Assembly (NCBI GenBank): GCA_024403695.1
Contig: JAKSRI010000005.1
Coordinates: forward strand, 1 to 64,000
Origin: Saccharofermentans sp.
GTDB taxonomy: Bacteria > Bacillota > Clostridia > Saccharofermentanales > Saccharofermentanaceae
Direction: 5' to 3'
DNA: 64,000 nt
Shown piece after piece: positions 24,539-33,890 of this stretch; the stretch's first letter is position 1, and every line of letters begins with the position of its first letter. The notes below the pieces were generated by a model that saw only the letters and a list, made by a program, of their open reading frames with translations, was not told the origin of the DNA and did no database searches. A program made the position numbers and the translations under genes.

Positions 24539-24916
24539 ATGAATAAAATAATAGCTGCATGTGGTAATGATTGTTCAGTGTGTCCTAGACATCTTCCTAA
24601 GAGTGAAGATGAGCTAAGACGAACAGCGGAGCTCTGGTATAAAATTGGTTATCGAGATCATGTTGTAACTCCAGACGAGATTTCCTGCGAGGGATGCAAA
24701 GTAACTAATTGGTGTAGATATAACGTAATTAAGTGCGTAACGGAACGAAATATTAAAAACTGTGGACAGTGCGACGAGTATCCTTGTGCTAATATAAAAG
24801 AGTGCTTTGAAGTGACTATGTCATTTGCACCTGCGTGTAAGGCGACGTGTTCAGATGAAGAATACGCTACACTGGAGAAAGCATTTTTTGAGAAGAAGCA
24901 AAATCTTGAAGCGTGA
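24539..24916 (+). CDS. DUF3795 domain-containing cysteine-rich protein
   Basis: A 125-residue protein with eleven or so cysteines in the DUF3795 pattern: ACGNDCSVCPRHLP, then CEGCKVTNWCRYNVIKCV, then NCGQCDEYPC. The arrangement points to metal or iron-sulfur binding; the function of the family is unknown. The ribosome site is weak (GTAGGCGG). It lies alone between the HTH gene and a lipoprotein-like gene. Confidence 0.88.
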   Translation: MNKIIAACGNDCSVCPRHLPKSEDELRRTAELWYKIGYRDHVVTPDEISCEGCKVTNWCRYNVIKCVTERNIKNCGQCDEYPCANIKECFEVTMSFAPACKATCSDEEYATLEKAFFEKKQNLEA

Positions 24917-24969
24917 AGATTCATAGCATAGAATCAGTGTTATTAAGGGATTTTAAGGTGATTATATAA

Positions 24970-26046
24970 ATGCGGAAAAGTATCTTTAGTTTCATAGTGA
25001 TAGTTTTGATTGCTTCATTAATAATTACGATAGGATGTTTTGGCATGAAAAGGAAACATTCCAAACCATCTGATGAGCTATCCAGTGCTATGGTTGAAGT
25101 ATTAGATGCTGACGTTATAGTTTATGATGGTGTGCGCACAAAAGATGGCATAACAATTTATACATTAACAATCGAATCAAATAATACCGAAGGCGCAGGA
25201 GACGAGATTAAAAAGCTTTACAATTCAGTTAATGATGTTCTTCAGGATTCTGAGAGTATAAGCAGAATTGAAATAGCTGTTATGACATATCATTTTGATA
25301 TGGGAGCAATGAATTACGCAGCAGTACTACGTAATTTTACTCCCGATAATAAACTAGATTGTGATAACCATATTTCTTATATACATGTTAATGGTATAGA
25401 TGATATGTATAAATATTATGATAGCGAGTATATATATGAACTTAATTGCTTTGATTATTGGGATTCTTACACTGATGCTACCGAAATAAACTATTCTAGT
25501 TATGTCGTTTCTCTTAATGCTGCTTATACTTGTTATCCCGATATAGAAAAGATGTTGAATGATAAGTATTCAACAAATATCAAATTAAATATTCCAACTG
25601 CAGAAGATAAAATTATATATTTTACTATCGCTATAGAAGATGAATCCCTATATGAAAATAATGAAGACCTTACGAATCTTTTTGAATCCATACGTAGTGA
25701 TTTCAACAAATATTTATTAGACAATCCTAATTGCGATCTTACAGGAAGAGCTATGTGCGTGAGTTTTTATTTTGATGGTGAGAATACATATTTGGGGTGT
25801 TTCAGAAACTCTTTACAATATAGCAATGATATTTATGATAATTTTGCTTGTATAGACTATCGCGAAGCAAGTGTTGAGGAACTAATTTCTTGTGATGGCA
25901 TAATTGCAATTGTTCTTCACGAAAGAAGTCTAGAAGAAATCAATTTTGTGCTAAGCAATATGGATGGTATTGAAAAAGTTGAAGTATTCGATCAGGAATT
26001 GAGAGAAGAACTTAGACAAACTTATAGCAATATAGAGTTTTACTAA
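24970..26046 (+). CDS. Exported or membrane-anchored protein of unknown function
   Basis: A 358-residue protein with an N-terminal hydrophobic segment (about 6-24) ending in ITIGC, a possible but imperfect lipobox. The rest is hydrophilic, acidic and tyrosine-rich with mixed strands and helices. An internal similarity is visible: SNNTEGAGDEIKKLYNSVNDVLQDSESI and ENNEDLTNLFESIRSDFNKYLLDNPN may be two copies of one domain. No named family recognised. It lies before the two-component/lipoprotein locus in the same direction; a functional link is unproven. Confidence 0.75.
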   Translation: MRKSIFSFIVIVLIASLIITIGCFGMKRKHSKPSDELSSAMVEVLDADVIVYDGVRTKDGITIYTLTIESNNTEGAGDEIKKLYNSVNDVLQDSESISRIEIAVMTYHFDMGAMNYAAVLRNFTPDNKLDCDNHISYIHVNGIDDMYKYYDSEYIYELNCFDYWDSYTDATEINYSSYVVSLNAAYTCYPDIEKMLNDKYSTNIKLNIPTAEDKIIYFTIAIEDESLYENNEDLTNLFESIRSDFNKYLLDNPNCDLTGRAMCVSFYFDGENTYLGCFRNSLQYSNDIYDNFACIDYREASVEELISCDGIIAIVLHERSLEEINFVLSNMDGIEKVEVFDQELREELRQTYSNIEFY

Positions 26047-26142
26047 ATGTATTTCTAAAATAGTTGTCAAACTAATAAGGTTGATTTATCGAGGAAACAT
26101 AAACGATACATCTATTTGGTATTATTAGGGTGGAGGAAATGG

Positions 26143-26823
26143 ATGATGTTTCGTTTGTTAATTGTCGAGGATTCTAAGCAAATTTGTGAGAATATGGTGG
26201 ACTATTTGTCCAGCGTGACTGACAACCAGGTTGATATTAAGGTTTTTAATCATGGAGCTGAGGCTATAACTTACCTTAAGAGCTGCGATGAAATCCCATT
26301 TGATATGATTTATCTTGATATTATGCTGCCTGGAGCCTCCGGGTTTGATATTTGTCGTGAGATAAGAGGGCGTAGTGACTGTCCTATTATTTTCCTTACT
26401 GCTCTTGGTACAGAGGATACTATTCTTAAGGGTTATACTTTGGGCGCTGATGACTACATGGTAAAGCCTTTTTCACTTAATCAGCTTTATGCCAAGACCT
26501 TGTCCATTCTTCGTAGAACTCAGAAAAAAGAAAATGTGATTTTGACATATAAAAATATTAGTCTTGATCCTCTTGCCATGATTGTTTTTGTTGATGGCAA
26601 GGAATTGGATTTGCCTTCTAAGGAGTATTTCATAATGAAGTTGTTTATGGAAAATCCTGGAAGGGTGTTTACCCGTGATGTGCTCTTGGATTACATCTGG
26701 GGTGGTGATTTCGACGGCAGTTCCAGAGTCGTTGACAACCATATCACTAAGCTTCGAAAGGCATTAGGCAGTGCGGGGGAACACGTTAAGACATCTATCG
26801 GCAGGGGGTACAAGTTACAGTGA
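26143..26823 (+). CDS. OmpR-family response regulator (cassette A)
   Basis: A 226-residue regulator. The receiver has VEDSKQ, phospho-acceptor Asp59 in IYLDIMLPGASG and the switch lysine in MVKPFSLNQL. The winged helix includes LPSKEYFIMKLFMENPGRVFTRD and ends VKTSIGRGYKL. ATGs at 26143 and 26146 both fit the GGAGGAAA just upstream. The stop overlaps the GTG start of the kinase gene, so the pair is translationally coupled. It is similar in sequence to the regulator at 33210, suggesting duplication. Confidence 0.93.
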   Translation: MMFRLLIVEDSKQICENMVDYLSSVTDNQVDIKVFNHGAEAITYLKSCDEIPFDMIYLDIMLPGASGFDICREIRGRSDCPIIFLTALGTEDTILKGYTLGADDYMVKPFSLNQLYAKTLSILRRTQKKENVILTYKNISLDPLAMIVFVDGKELDLPSKEYFIMKLFMENPGRVFTRDVLLDYIWGGDFDGSSRVVDNHITKLRKALGSAGEHVKTSIGRGYKLQ

Positions 26824-28316
26824 GTAATAGAAAGAAAAAGATTCAAAAGCCTAATTTGGTTCTTATATTTTTGATCCGCTTTGTTATTCTGGCGTTGATT
26901 GCTTCAATCGTGTTCATCTATATGTATGCCAGAATGGAACGCCAATACTATGACGATATTGAAGCCCAAAAATCAGAATTTGATACATATGTAAGAGATT
27001 CTATTGTTAATGATTTGTTGGATTCTGGCAAAAATGTTATTAGTGAAAAATGTAAGAACGAAATATCAATTCGAATGGCTTATCTGCCTATTAGAACTGG
27101 CGTGGTTGCTAAGATTGATTATGATGGAAAGCTGCTTTTGGATAATAGGCCACGAGTATTCCTGTATATAAATAACAGATGGTATCAGTGCAAAAATGAG
27201 GAAGTAATTAATCTGACTTCTGGATATCAGATGAAGACATTTGATCCATATGCTGAGAAAGAAATCACAGGACCGGTGGCAGAAAATTATTATATTAATG
27301 AGAGAACTCAGTTGTTTACTCCATCGGATATTGCTGGCACTGATTTTGAGTATTATGACCCAAATGCAGAAGTTATGGAGTGGATTCAGTGTGTATTTAA
27401 CGATACTGATATCCAGATGGAGATTCCTGGTGTCTTCGAAGACGTTCAGTTTAATAATGTTCACAAAATAGTCATTGAAGTGCGTGGTAAGACTCATGTG
27501 ATTCATATCCGCATGAGTAATCCTGTTTTTGATACTAGTTTTATTTCATATAACATAGATAAAGTTAAAACTCTGATGTGGTGGTTTGTTGCCGCGACTC
27601 TTGCTGTCTCTATTGTGTGGTCCATAATTGAATACTATAGACGTAAGAGTTTGTATGAAGTTTTTGCTTATCGCTCCAGTCTTACCTCCAAGTTGGCGCA
27701 CGATTTGAAGACTCCGCTGATGGCCATTTCGTCTTATTCTGAAAATCTTGCCCTTGACCCTAGTGGCCCTAAGAGTACACACTACACAGAAGAAATCGTG
27801 AAAAATGTATACTATATGAATGACATGATAACCAGCGTGCTTCAGCTCTCTGTTTCTGAGAATAGTCGAATTATTCATAACAGTGAGGAAGTAAGTTTGA
27901 AACTTATTGTGGATACTATTATTTCCAAGCTGGAACCTAGAATAGAGGAGAAGAAGCTTGTTGTTGATGTGTCTGGACTTAAGGAGGCAACCCCTAAGAC
28001 GGACAGTCGTATCCTTAGTAATGCACTCACATGCCTCATCGAGAATGCGGTAAAGTATGCGGTTGAAGGTACGACAATTGACGTGATAAGCATTAAGGGT
28101 GGACTTATTTCCATAAGAAATAATTTTGTCGGTTTTATTGATAATGAGAAACAGCTGATGGATCCGTTCGTTCGTGGCAATACGAGCCGTGGAGAGCTGG
28201 GTGGATCAGGACTTGGACTGGCAATCGCTAAGGAAGACCTTAGTGCGCTTGGGTATAAACTCGAGATTGAGATAGACAAAGAGTGTTTTATTGCCAGCGT
28301 TAAGAAGTATTTCTAA
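26820..28316 (+). CDS. Sensor histidine kinase (cassette A)
   Basis: A 498-residue kinase. It has a first membrane segment (about 14-36), an extracytoplasmic sensor (about 37-240) and a second membrane segment (about 248-268). The HisKA motif is AHDLKTPLMA with phospho-histidine 294, and the ATPase domain follows. The N box (CLIENAVKYA) and G2 (GGSGLGLAIA) are clear. At the G1 position the usual D-x-G-x-G is replaced by SIRNNFVGF, so the adenine-contacting Asp is missing. The sensor region resembles that of the kinase at 33887. GTG start overlapping the regulator stop. Probably acts with the downstream lipoproteins. Confidence 0.9.
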   Translation: MSNRKKKIQKPNLVLIFLIRFVILALIASIVFIYMYARMERQYYDDIEAQKSEFDTYVRDSIVNDLLDSGKNVISEKCKNEISIRMAYLPIRTGVVAKIDYDGKLLLDNRPRVFLYINNRWYQCKNEEVINLTSGYQMKTFDPYAEKEITGPVAENYYINERTQLFTPSDIAGTDFEYYDPNAEVMEWIQCVFNDTDIQMEIPGVFEDVQFNNVHKIVIEVRGKTHVIHIRMSNPVFDTSFISYNIDKVKTLMWWFVAATLAVSIVWSIIEYYRRKSLYEVFAYRSSLTSKLAHDLKTPLMAISSYSENLALDPSGPKSTHYTEEIVKNVYYMNDMITSVLQLSVSENSRIIHNSEEVSLKLIVDTIISKLEPRIEEKKLVVDVSGLKEATPKTDSRILSNALTCLIENAVKYAVEGTTIDVISIKGGLISIRNNFVGFIDNEKQLMDPFVRGNTSRGELGGSGLGLAIAKEDLSALGYKLEIEIDKECFIASVKKYF

Positions 28317-28345
28317 CTAATTGTAACTTAGAGTAAACAAATTCG

Positions 28346-28402
28346 TGACATCTCATAGATAGCATTAAAGCATAGATATGCTAATGCTATGGTGAGGTGT
28401 CA
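28346..28402 (+). promoter_or_regulatory. Long hairpin covering the ribosome-binding site of the first lipoprotein gene
   Basis: TGACATCTCA (28346-28355) pairs over 10 bp with TGAGGTGTCA (28393-28402), which contains the GAGGTG ribosome site. Inside, ATAGCATT (28359-28366) pairs with AATGCTAT (28383-28390) and AGCA with TGCT. The ATG at 28404 follows at once. The structure would hide the start site until opened. Confidence 0.75.
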
Positions 28403-28403
28403 T

Positions 28404-30746
28404 ATGAATTTTGTGCGTAAAATTACAAGTGTTGTTCTTGTAGGTTCGTTTCTGTTTTCTATGTGTGCCCTGACAGGGTGTAAAAGTGCTGATACCGCGG
28501 TGCTAAATGAGATAAAGTATGTGAGTGAAGATGATCCTTGGTATGACATGAAGGTCTTGCATACTGATCTGGAAGAGTACGGATTATATATCTCATACTG
28601 CAGGATGCTTTATTCAGGAGAGGATTATTTCGTTGTAGATGTATCTGGTTCCAATATGAATCCCGACGGCTGGCATGCTGAAGAATTAGTTTATAAGTAT
28701 TCATATGATGGTGAATTGCTCGGTGAATTTGATTTTGGTGCCATGGTTGAGGGAACACAGGAATCTTATCTGCTTAAAAGTTATGAATATAATGGCGAAG
28801 TGTATTATCTGGTTAATACTGCGTCTTATGAAGAAAATGGAATGCTTATCGAGCAGAAATATCGTGTTTGTACCATCGATTTTGATAATAATGTTTTGAA
28901 TTTTACGCAGGACCTGGATTTTTCTGACTGGTTTAAGGGGGTTCCTACAGTTAGTGATGTGGCAGTTTCTGGTAATTATATAGTTTATTTGCTTAACAGA
29001 TGGGAAGATCATGAGTATGCATTTTATGTGTTTGATATGACAGATGGAGCTCACTATATAAAGTCGGTTCCTAAGGATTCCGATTATCTTGATTTTTGGT
29101 TTGAAAGAAGCGGAAAGCCTTGCGACGGAACTATCTATTACTATGGCAGCAGATCTGAAGATAACGCGATTTATTCCTTTGACCCTGACACTGGAAAATG
29201 TGAGGTAGTCAGAGTGTTAGATGGGTTTGGCTTTGAAGAAATGTACTTATTGGAAGATGGAACTTATCTGGGACAAAAGGACAATCTTATTGTGAAAAAA
29301 GATGTCGTAACAGGGGATGAGATTGAAGTGGTGGCAGATATTTTCTGCAGTGCTGTTTCACCGAGCTTTTCAGATTATAGTGACTTGTATGCCTATTCTG
29401 GTGATACAGTTGTTCTCCGTGCTGATGAGACCAATAATGCGTTGGGTTATCAGAGAATAAAGTTGTATTTGCTTACTGAGGTTGATACTAATCCTCATGC
29501 GGGTAAGCAAATAGTTACGGTTGGATTTTCTGATTTTGTAATAGATACAACATTAGGTAATCTTGTAGAGCTTAATAATTCTAATTATAACAGCGAATAC
29601 TTTATTCAGATGACAGGTGAGTATGATGTGTCTGATATGTCAAAGGTGTGCGATGAAGAAGGCATAACCAGGGATGAGTATTATGTGCGAAAAAATGACA
29701 AGCTGATAAGTGACATTCGTGAGGGTAAAGGCCCAGATATTATGATAAGTGGTGCGCGTTATTCTTCAGCTAATCCAAGTCTTATATATGCTGATTTGGC
29801 GCCTCTTATGGAAGCGGACTCCAACTTCTCTGCGGATGATTATTCTGCCGCGGTTACGAAAGGATTTGAGGTGGATGGTGGTATCTATCACGTGCCGTAT
29901 GGTCTGACTCTTAGTGGATTGGCAATCCTTGATAAACAATATAGTGATTCTGGTTTTGTTTATGATGAATATATAGACTTTGTTAATTGCCATATGAATG
30001 GTCACGATCCTATGGGTGCTTATGATCAATTTAATCCACCAATTGAAGACTCTGAGTATTTTAAGGACCTATTCTCAATTTGTGCTAATGACTTTATGGT
30101 AGATGGCCATCTGGATATTTCATCAGGTGAGAATGGTGATCGTTTTACTCAGATGGTGGAATTGATAAAGAATCGTGAGACTAATTTTCATTCTGAAAAG
30201 GGTGAAACAATTAATGCGCGCAGACTTAATGTATGCAATTTCTTTACTTATATTGATAGCACTGTCTTTACAAAAGCATCTACCCCTACAAATATTGTAG
30301 GATTTCCTTCTTTTGATGGGCGTGGATTGTATTCGATATCCAGTTATACAGCGGCAATTACAGCATGCTGCGCAGATAAAGATGCAGCATGGAAAGTAAT
30401 TAGTCAGTTGCTTAGTTATGATGTTCAAAGTGTTACTCCGGATAGTTTTGCTCCGGTACGACTTGACGCTTTGGAAGCAGGTATTGATGAACAGATTAAG
30501 CTTATGGAATGTGGACAGTCTTCAGAATACTGGAGCTGGTATGATTCTTCTTTTGACCTTGCTCCATTCCGCGAGAAATATGTTGATATGGTCAAGAATC
30601 TGGATACCATTTATTATGTTGATCCAATGATTTTGCAAATTATGAATGAAGAAATGCCAGCATATTTTGAAGACCAGAAACCGCTAAAAGATGTGACAAA
30701 TATTATTGAAGCCCGCGTTAATAATTATCTGGATGAACAGAAGTAA
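28404..30746 (+). CDS. Large lipoprotein: propeller-like N-terminal half plus solute-binding-protein half (cassette A, copy 1)
   Basis: A 780-residue exported lipoprotein. The signal peptide ends in the lipobox LTGC. Mature residues begin with a DDPWYDMKV segment. About residues 30-365 are repeated strand blocks with aromatic and Asp-rich turns, suggesting a beta-propeller. From about 370 on, the sequence follows family 1 extracellular solute-binding proteins: NSEYFIQMTGEY, GKGPDIMISG, YADLAPLMEADSNFSADDY, a DAAWKVISQLL segment and the C-terminal EEMPAYFEDQKPLKDV..IIEARVNNYL. No permease or ATPase gene is adjacent. It follows the kinase gene and has a hairpin over its ribosome site. Confidence 0.85.
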   Translation: MNFVRKITSVVLVGSFLFSMCALTGCKSADTAVLNEIKYVSEDDPWYDMKVLHTDLEEYGLYISYCRMLYSGEDYFVVDVSGSNMNPDGWHAEELVYKYSYDGELLGEFDFGAMVEGTQESYLLKSYEYNGEVYYLVNTASYEENGMLIEQKYRVCTIDFDNNVLNFTQDLDFSDWFKGVPTVSDVAVSGNYIVYLLNRWEDHEYAFYVFDMTDGAHYIKSVPKDSDYLDFWFERSGKPCDGTIYYYGSRSEDNAIYSFDPDTGKCEVVRVLDGFGFEEMYLLEDGTYLGQKDNLIVKKDVVTGDEIEVVADIFCSAVSPSFSDYSDLYAYSGDTVVLRADETNNALGYQRIKLYLLTEVDTNPHAGKQIVTVGFSDFVIDTTLGNLVELNNSNYNSEYFIQMTGEYDVSDMSKVCDEEGITRDEYYVRKNDKLISDIREGKGPDIMISGARYSSANPSLIYADLAPLMEADSNFSADDYSAAVTKGFEVDGGIYHVPYGLTLSGLAILDKQYSDSGFVYDEYIDFVNCHMNGHDPMGAYDQFNPPIEDSEYFKDLFSICANDFMVDGHLDISSGENGDRFTQMVELIKNRETNFHSEKGETINARRLNVCNFFTYIDSTVFTKASTPTNIVGFPSFDGRGLYSISSYTAAITACCADKDAAWKVISQLLSYDVQSVTPDSFAPVRLDALEAGIDEQIKLMECGQSSEYWSWYDSSFDLAPFREKYVDMVKNLDTIYYVDPMILQIMNEEMPAYFEDQKPLKDVTNIIEARVNNYLDEQK

Positions 30747-30755
30747 GAGGTTGTT

Positions 30756-33026
30756 ATGAAGAAATGTGTTGCCTGGGTGTTAGTGCTGATAATTTGCCTT
30801 ACGCCGGTCATTACTAGTGGATGTAACCGTAAGAATGTCAGAAACATGCAATTTGTTGAATCATCTGATCCTTGGTACGACTATACTGAGCTTAATATCG
30901 ATGATGTATATACAGGTGATAATTATGATTCTGTGACGCAGGAATACCTGGCTTATACTAATAATCAACATTATTTGTTTGCCAATGGTATAGATGAGGA
31001 TGGGACCATATTTGAGAATATAGATGTTTATTCTGATGACGGGAAGTTGGTACAGACTGTTAATTTGACATCTATGTTGGCGCCAGGTGAATACATTTAT
31101 TATATGAATTGTGTTGGCGATTATTTCTATGCCTATACTCAGAAAGACGGCAGTAATGATGTTTATGAGATATCTGTTAGCATGTCGGATTTATCCAACG
31201 TTAGTAGAAATCTTCTAGATGCAGAAATTACAGACGATGATTTATTTCTGGATGGTGTTTTCGCTGTAGATGATAACATTATTCGTGTTTATTCGAAGGG
31301 AAGCGGATATGTATCCGTTAGTTATCTTCTAATAACAAACTTTGAAGGGCGAAACGTAACTGTAGATATGAATTCTACACCTGTTGGTGTTCAGTTCGAA
31401 TCGATAAATGGGATTTTTGATATTGGGGATTCTCAAGCTCTGCTACTCGGTTATGTAACTGGTATAGGTAATGTTCTATATTATATGGACCTTGTTACAG
31501 GAACGCTTAGCTCTATTCCTGATAACGATATCAATTGGCTGCGTAAAGAGGGCGTTAATCCTTCGGATCTGCGTTTCTCTATAGTGACTGCTCCTGGGGT
31601 GCTTCTTCTTAGTGACGGCAGGATGCTTAATTACCTCGATAAGACGGTAAGTGACAGATTTAGTTTTAATAATTCATACCTTAGTGAGAGCCATGGCGTG
31701 TTTCTAAATGCAGTGTGTGCGTCCGAAGGGTTGTCCTGCGTTGTTTATGCGGGCGAAATTAATAACATGAATGACTCTTATGACTGCGCCAGGTTCAGGA
31801 TCGTTAAATTTACTAAGTGTGATAAAAATCCTAATGAAGGCAAGAAAATAATAAAGGCACTAAATCCAAATGAATTTGAATGCGATGTTATCGCAGACTA
31901 CAACATGAGTAATTCTGAATACTACATTAGGACTATGTATTTGGAATCTGATGATTATGAGAAGGTGCTTTTGTCTGACGAGGCGCCAGATATCGTGTTT
32001 GATTATTCTAGTAGCGGAATAGTGATAAATGAGGCCGATTACTATATTGATTTGAGTGAAGTCTTGGATAGCGCTGGCGTTGGTGATGGCACGTCCTATT
32101 TCGACAACGTTTTCAAGACACAGGAAACTGATGGCAAATATTATAGTGTTCCGCTCTCGTTCAGAATTTCTGGTTACCTTGTGGAGAAAAAGTATCTTAA
32201 GGATGATCAGTATGGATTCACTTATGATGAGTATGTGGAATTTTGTGATAATACTTTAAATACCAGACCAAAGGTAAGTGACAAAGTGAATGGATTTGCT
32301 AATAGTATTCAGAATCAGTTTGATTTGTATTATGATGGTGAGACGTTGAATTTTGACTGCCAAGCTTTTGTTGATACGGCAAATTACTATAAGGACGATG
32401 TGTTTAATTATATCCAGAGTGACTTTATTGTTGAAGATATCCCTGGTTCTCCGAGTATTCGTGAATGCACAAGTTGTAATTTTGAATGGTATCTTCGTGA
32501 GTTGGCCAATATAAGGATTGTCGGTCTGCCATCATATGATTCTCGTGGTCCAGAAGTGGATGCATATACCATATCGTTAACACAGGATTCTGCGGTTGAA
32601 GATGAGACAAAGAAATTGGTTGCATGGTTCCTTTCACCGGAATGTCAGGAGAAGATAGTTAACATGGATCCATTTGAAGTTGGAAGTAATGATATACCTG
32701 TATGTGTAGAGACATACGAGAAGATGGCAAGGCTGCAGATTGACGATTTTAATTCCGATGTCCCTCACCATCTCGGCTATTATGGTGAATACACAGAAAC
32801 TCAAATTAAGATGTATCACTTGGATGCGGTTATTGAATATTCTGTGATTGAGGACTTTAAGAATAATTGCCTTAATGCCAGCCCGTATAGTGGCTCGTAT
32901 GATTCAAGGGTGGCTGCTGTGCTGGAAGAAGAGATTCAGGCGTATTTTGCAGGGGATAAGAGCATCGATGAGGTTATCGAGGTAATAAATAACAGAGCTC
33001 AGACCGTATTAGATGAGAAACAGTGA
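30756..33026 (+). CDS. Large lipoprotein, paralogue of 28404 gene (cassette A, copy 2)
   Basis: A 756-residue protein with a signal peptide ending ITSGC. It shares the SSDPWYDYTEL opening, a strand-rich N-terminal half and a solute-binding C-terminal half (SNSEYYIRTMYLE, DEAPDIVFDYSSS, TYDEYVEFCDN, EEEIQAYFAGDKSIDEVIEVINNRAQ). The C-terminal helices match family 1 binding proteins, but overall identity to its neighbour is low, so ligand or role may differ. It starts 9 bases after the upstream stop with a GAGG ribosome site and must be co-transcribed. Confidence 0.85.
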   Translation: MKKCVAWVLVLIICLTPVITSGCNRKNVRNMQFVESSDPWYDYTELNIDDVYTGDNYDSVTQEYLAYTNNQHYLFANGIDEDGTIFENIDVYSDDGKLVQTVNLTSMLAPGEYIYYMNCVGDYFYAYTQKDGSNDVYEISVSMSDLSNVSRNLLDAEITDDDLFLDGVFAVDDNIIRVYSKGSGYVSVSYLLITNFEGRNVTVDMNSTPVGVQFESINGIFDIGDSQALLLGYVTGIGNVLYYMDLVTGTLSSIPDNDINWLRKEGVNPSDLRFSIVTAPGVLLLSDGRMLNYLDKTVSDRFSFNNSYLSESHGVFLNAVCASEGLSCVVYAGEINNMNDSYDCARFRIVKFTKCDKNPNEGKKIIKALNPNEFECDVIADYNMSNSEYYIRTMYLESDDYEKVLLSDEAPDIVFDYSSSGIVINEADYYIDLSEVLDSAGVGDGTSYFDNVFKTQETDGKYYSVPLSFRISGYLVEKKYLKDDQYGFTYDEYVEFCDNTLNTRPKVSDKVNGFANSIQNQFDLYYDGETLNFDCQAFVDTANYYKDDVFNYIQSDFIVEDIPGSPSIRECTSCNFEWYLRELANIRIVGLPSYDSRGPEVDAYTISLTQDSAVEDETKKLVAWFLSPECQEKIVNMDPFEVGSNDIPVCVETYEKMARLQIDDFNSDVPHHLGYYGEYTETQIKMYHLDAVIEYSVIEDFKNNCLNASPYSGSYDSRVAAVLEEEIQAYFAGDKSIDEVIEVINNRAQTVLDEKQ

Positions 33027-33209
33027 TTTGGAAGGTTTGAGGCATGTAGCCAGATTGGTGTGCGTGCTGCATATAAGAAGGGAACAGGAGAAATCAGGAT
33101 AAGTATAAATTCAATTAAATCTTCACACAGATTACACATACAGGGTATATAACCATAATTATTGATAAAATAAATGTATTCAATAAGGTTAATTGTGGTT
33201 AGCGATAAT

Positions 33210-33890
33210 ATGTATAGATATTTAATTGTTGAAGATTCTAAGATAATCCGAGAAGAGACGGCAGCGTATATCGTAGAGAAGAGTGAGGGTAATATCATCG
33301 TCGATGAGGCTTCTGATGGATATACTGCGCTAGACCTTGTAAATAACAATAAATATGATCTTGTGATACTTGATATAATGCTTCCTGGTATTTCAGGATT
33401 TGATCTTTGCAGAACTATTAGAAGAGATAATATTTGTCCAATTATCTTTTTAACGGCACTTATTGGAGATGATAATTTATTAATGGGCTACAGTCTTGGT
33501 GCCGACGATTATATAACCAAGCCTTTTTCATTAGTTGAACTTTATGCAAAGTCAGAAGCTCTTGTAAAACGTTACAAGGGAAATATTATTCCGCAGAAAC
33601 TTAAGGTTGATGATATTACTTTAGATCCTGCCACGATGCAAGTATTTGTTGGTCAGCGAGAAGCGGAGATTACAGCCAAAGAATATAGTATTCTTAAACT
33701 CCTGATGGAGAATGAAAATGTTGTGTTCAGCAGAGATGCTTTGATATCCAGATTGTGGGATATGAGCTTTGATGGTGTTAACAGGGTGGTTGATACTCAG
33801 ATTAAGAATCTTCGTAAGAAATTAGGCGCTTCTGGAAAGAATATAGTAACTGTTATTGGCGGCGGTTATAAAATCTCTTCGCGTAAATGA
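33210..33890 (+). CDS. OmpR-family response regulator (cassette B)
   Basis: A 226-residue regulator with phospho-acceptor Asp55 in VILDIMLPGISG and the switch lysine in YITKPFSLVEL. The winged helix reads ITAKEYSILKLLMENENVVFSRD and ends VIGGGYKIS. It is closely similar to the regulator at 26143. The start is not certain: an in-frame GTG at 33195 has AAGG upstream, whereas ATG 33210 gives the expected N-terminus MYRYLIVEDS. The 183-base gap before it holds a possible TTCACA/TATATA promoter. Its stop overlaps the kinase start (ATGA). Confidence 0.92.
   Translation: MYRYLIVEDSKIIREETAAYIVEKSEGNIIVDEASDGYTALDLVNNNKYDLVILDIMLPGISGFDLCRTIRRDNICPIIFLTALIGDDNLLMGYSLGADDYITKPFSLVELYAKSEALVKRYKGNIIPQKLKVDDITLDPATMQVFVGQREAEITAKEYSILKLLMENENVVFSRDALISRLWDMSFDGVNRVVDTQIKNLRKKLGASGKNIVTVIGGGYKISSRK

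Noticed and set aside
33027..33146. 40-codon open extension in frame after the TGA of the 30756 gene, hinting at stop-codon readthrough
   Set aside because: An opening of this length is expected by chance fairly often, and the paralogues end at the same helix without an extension.
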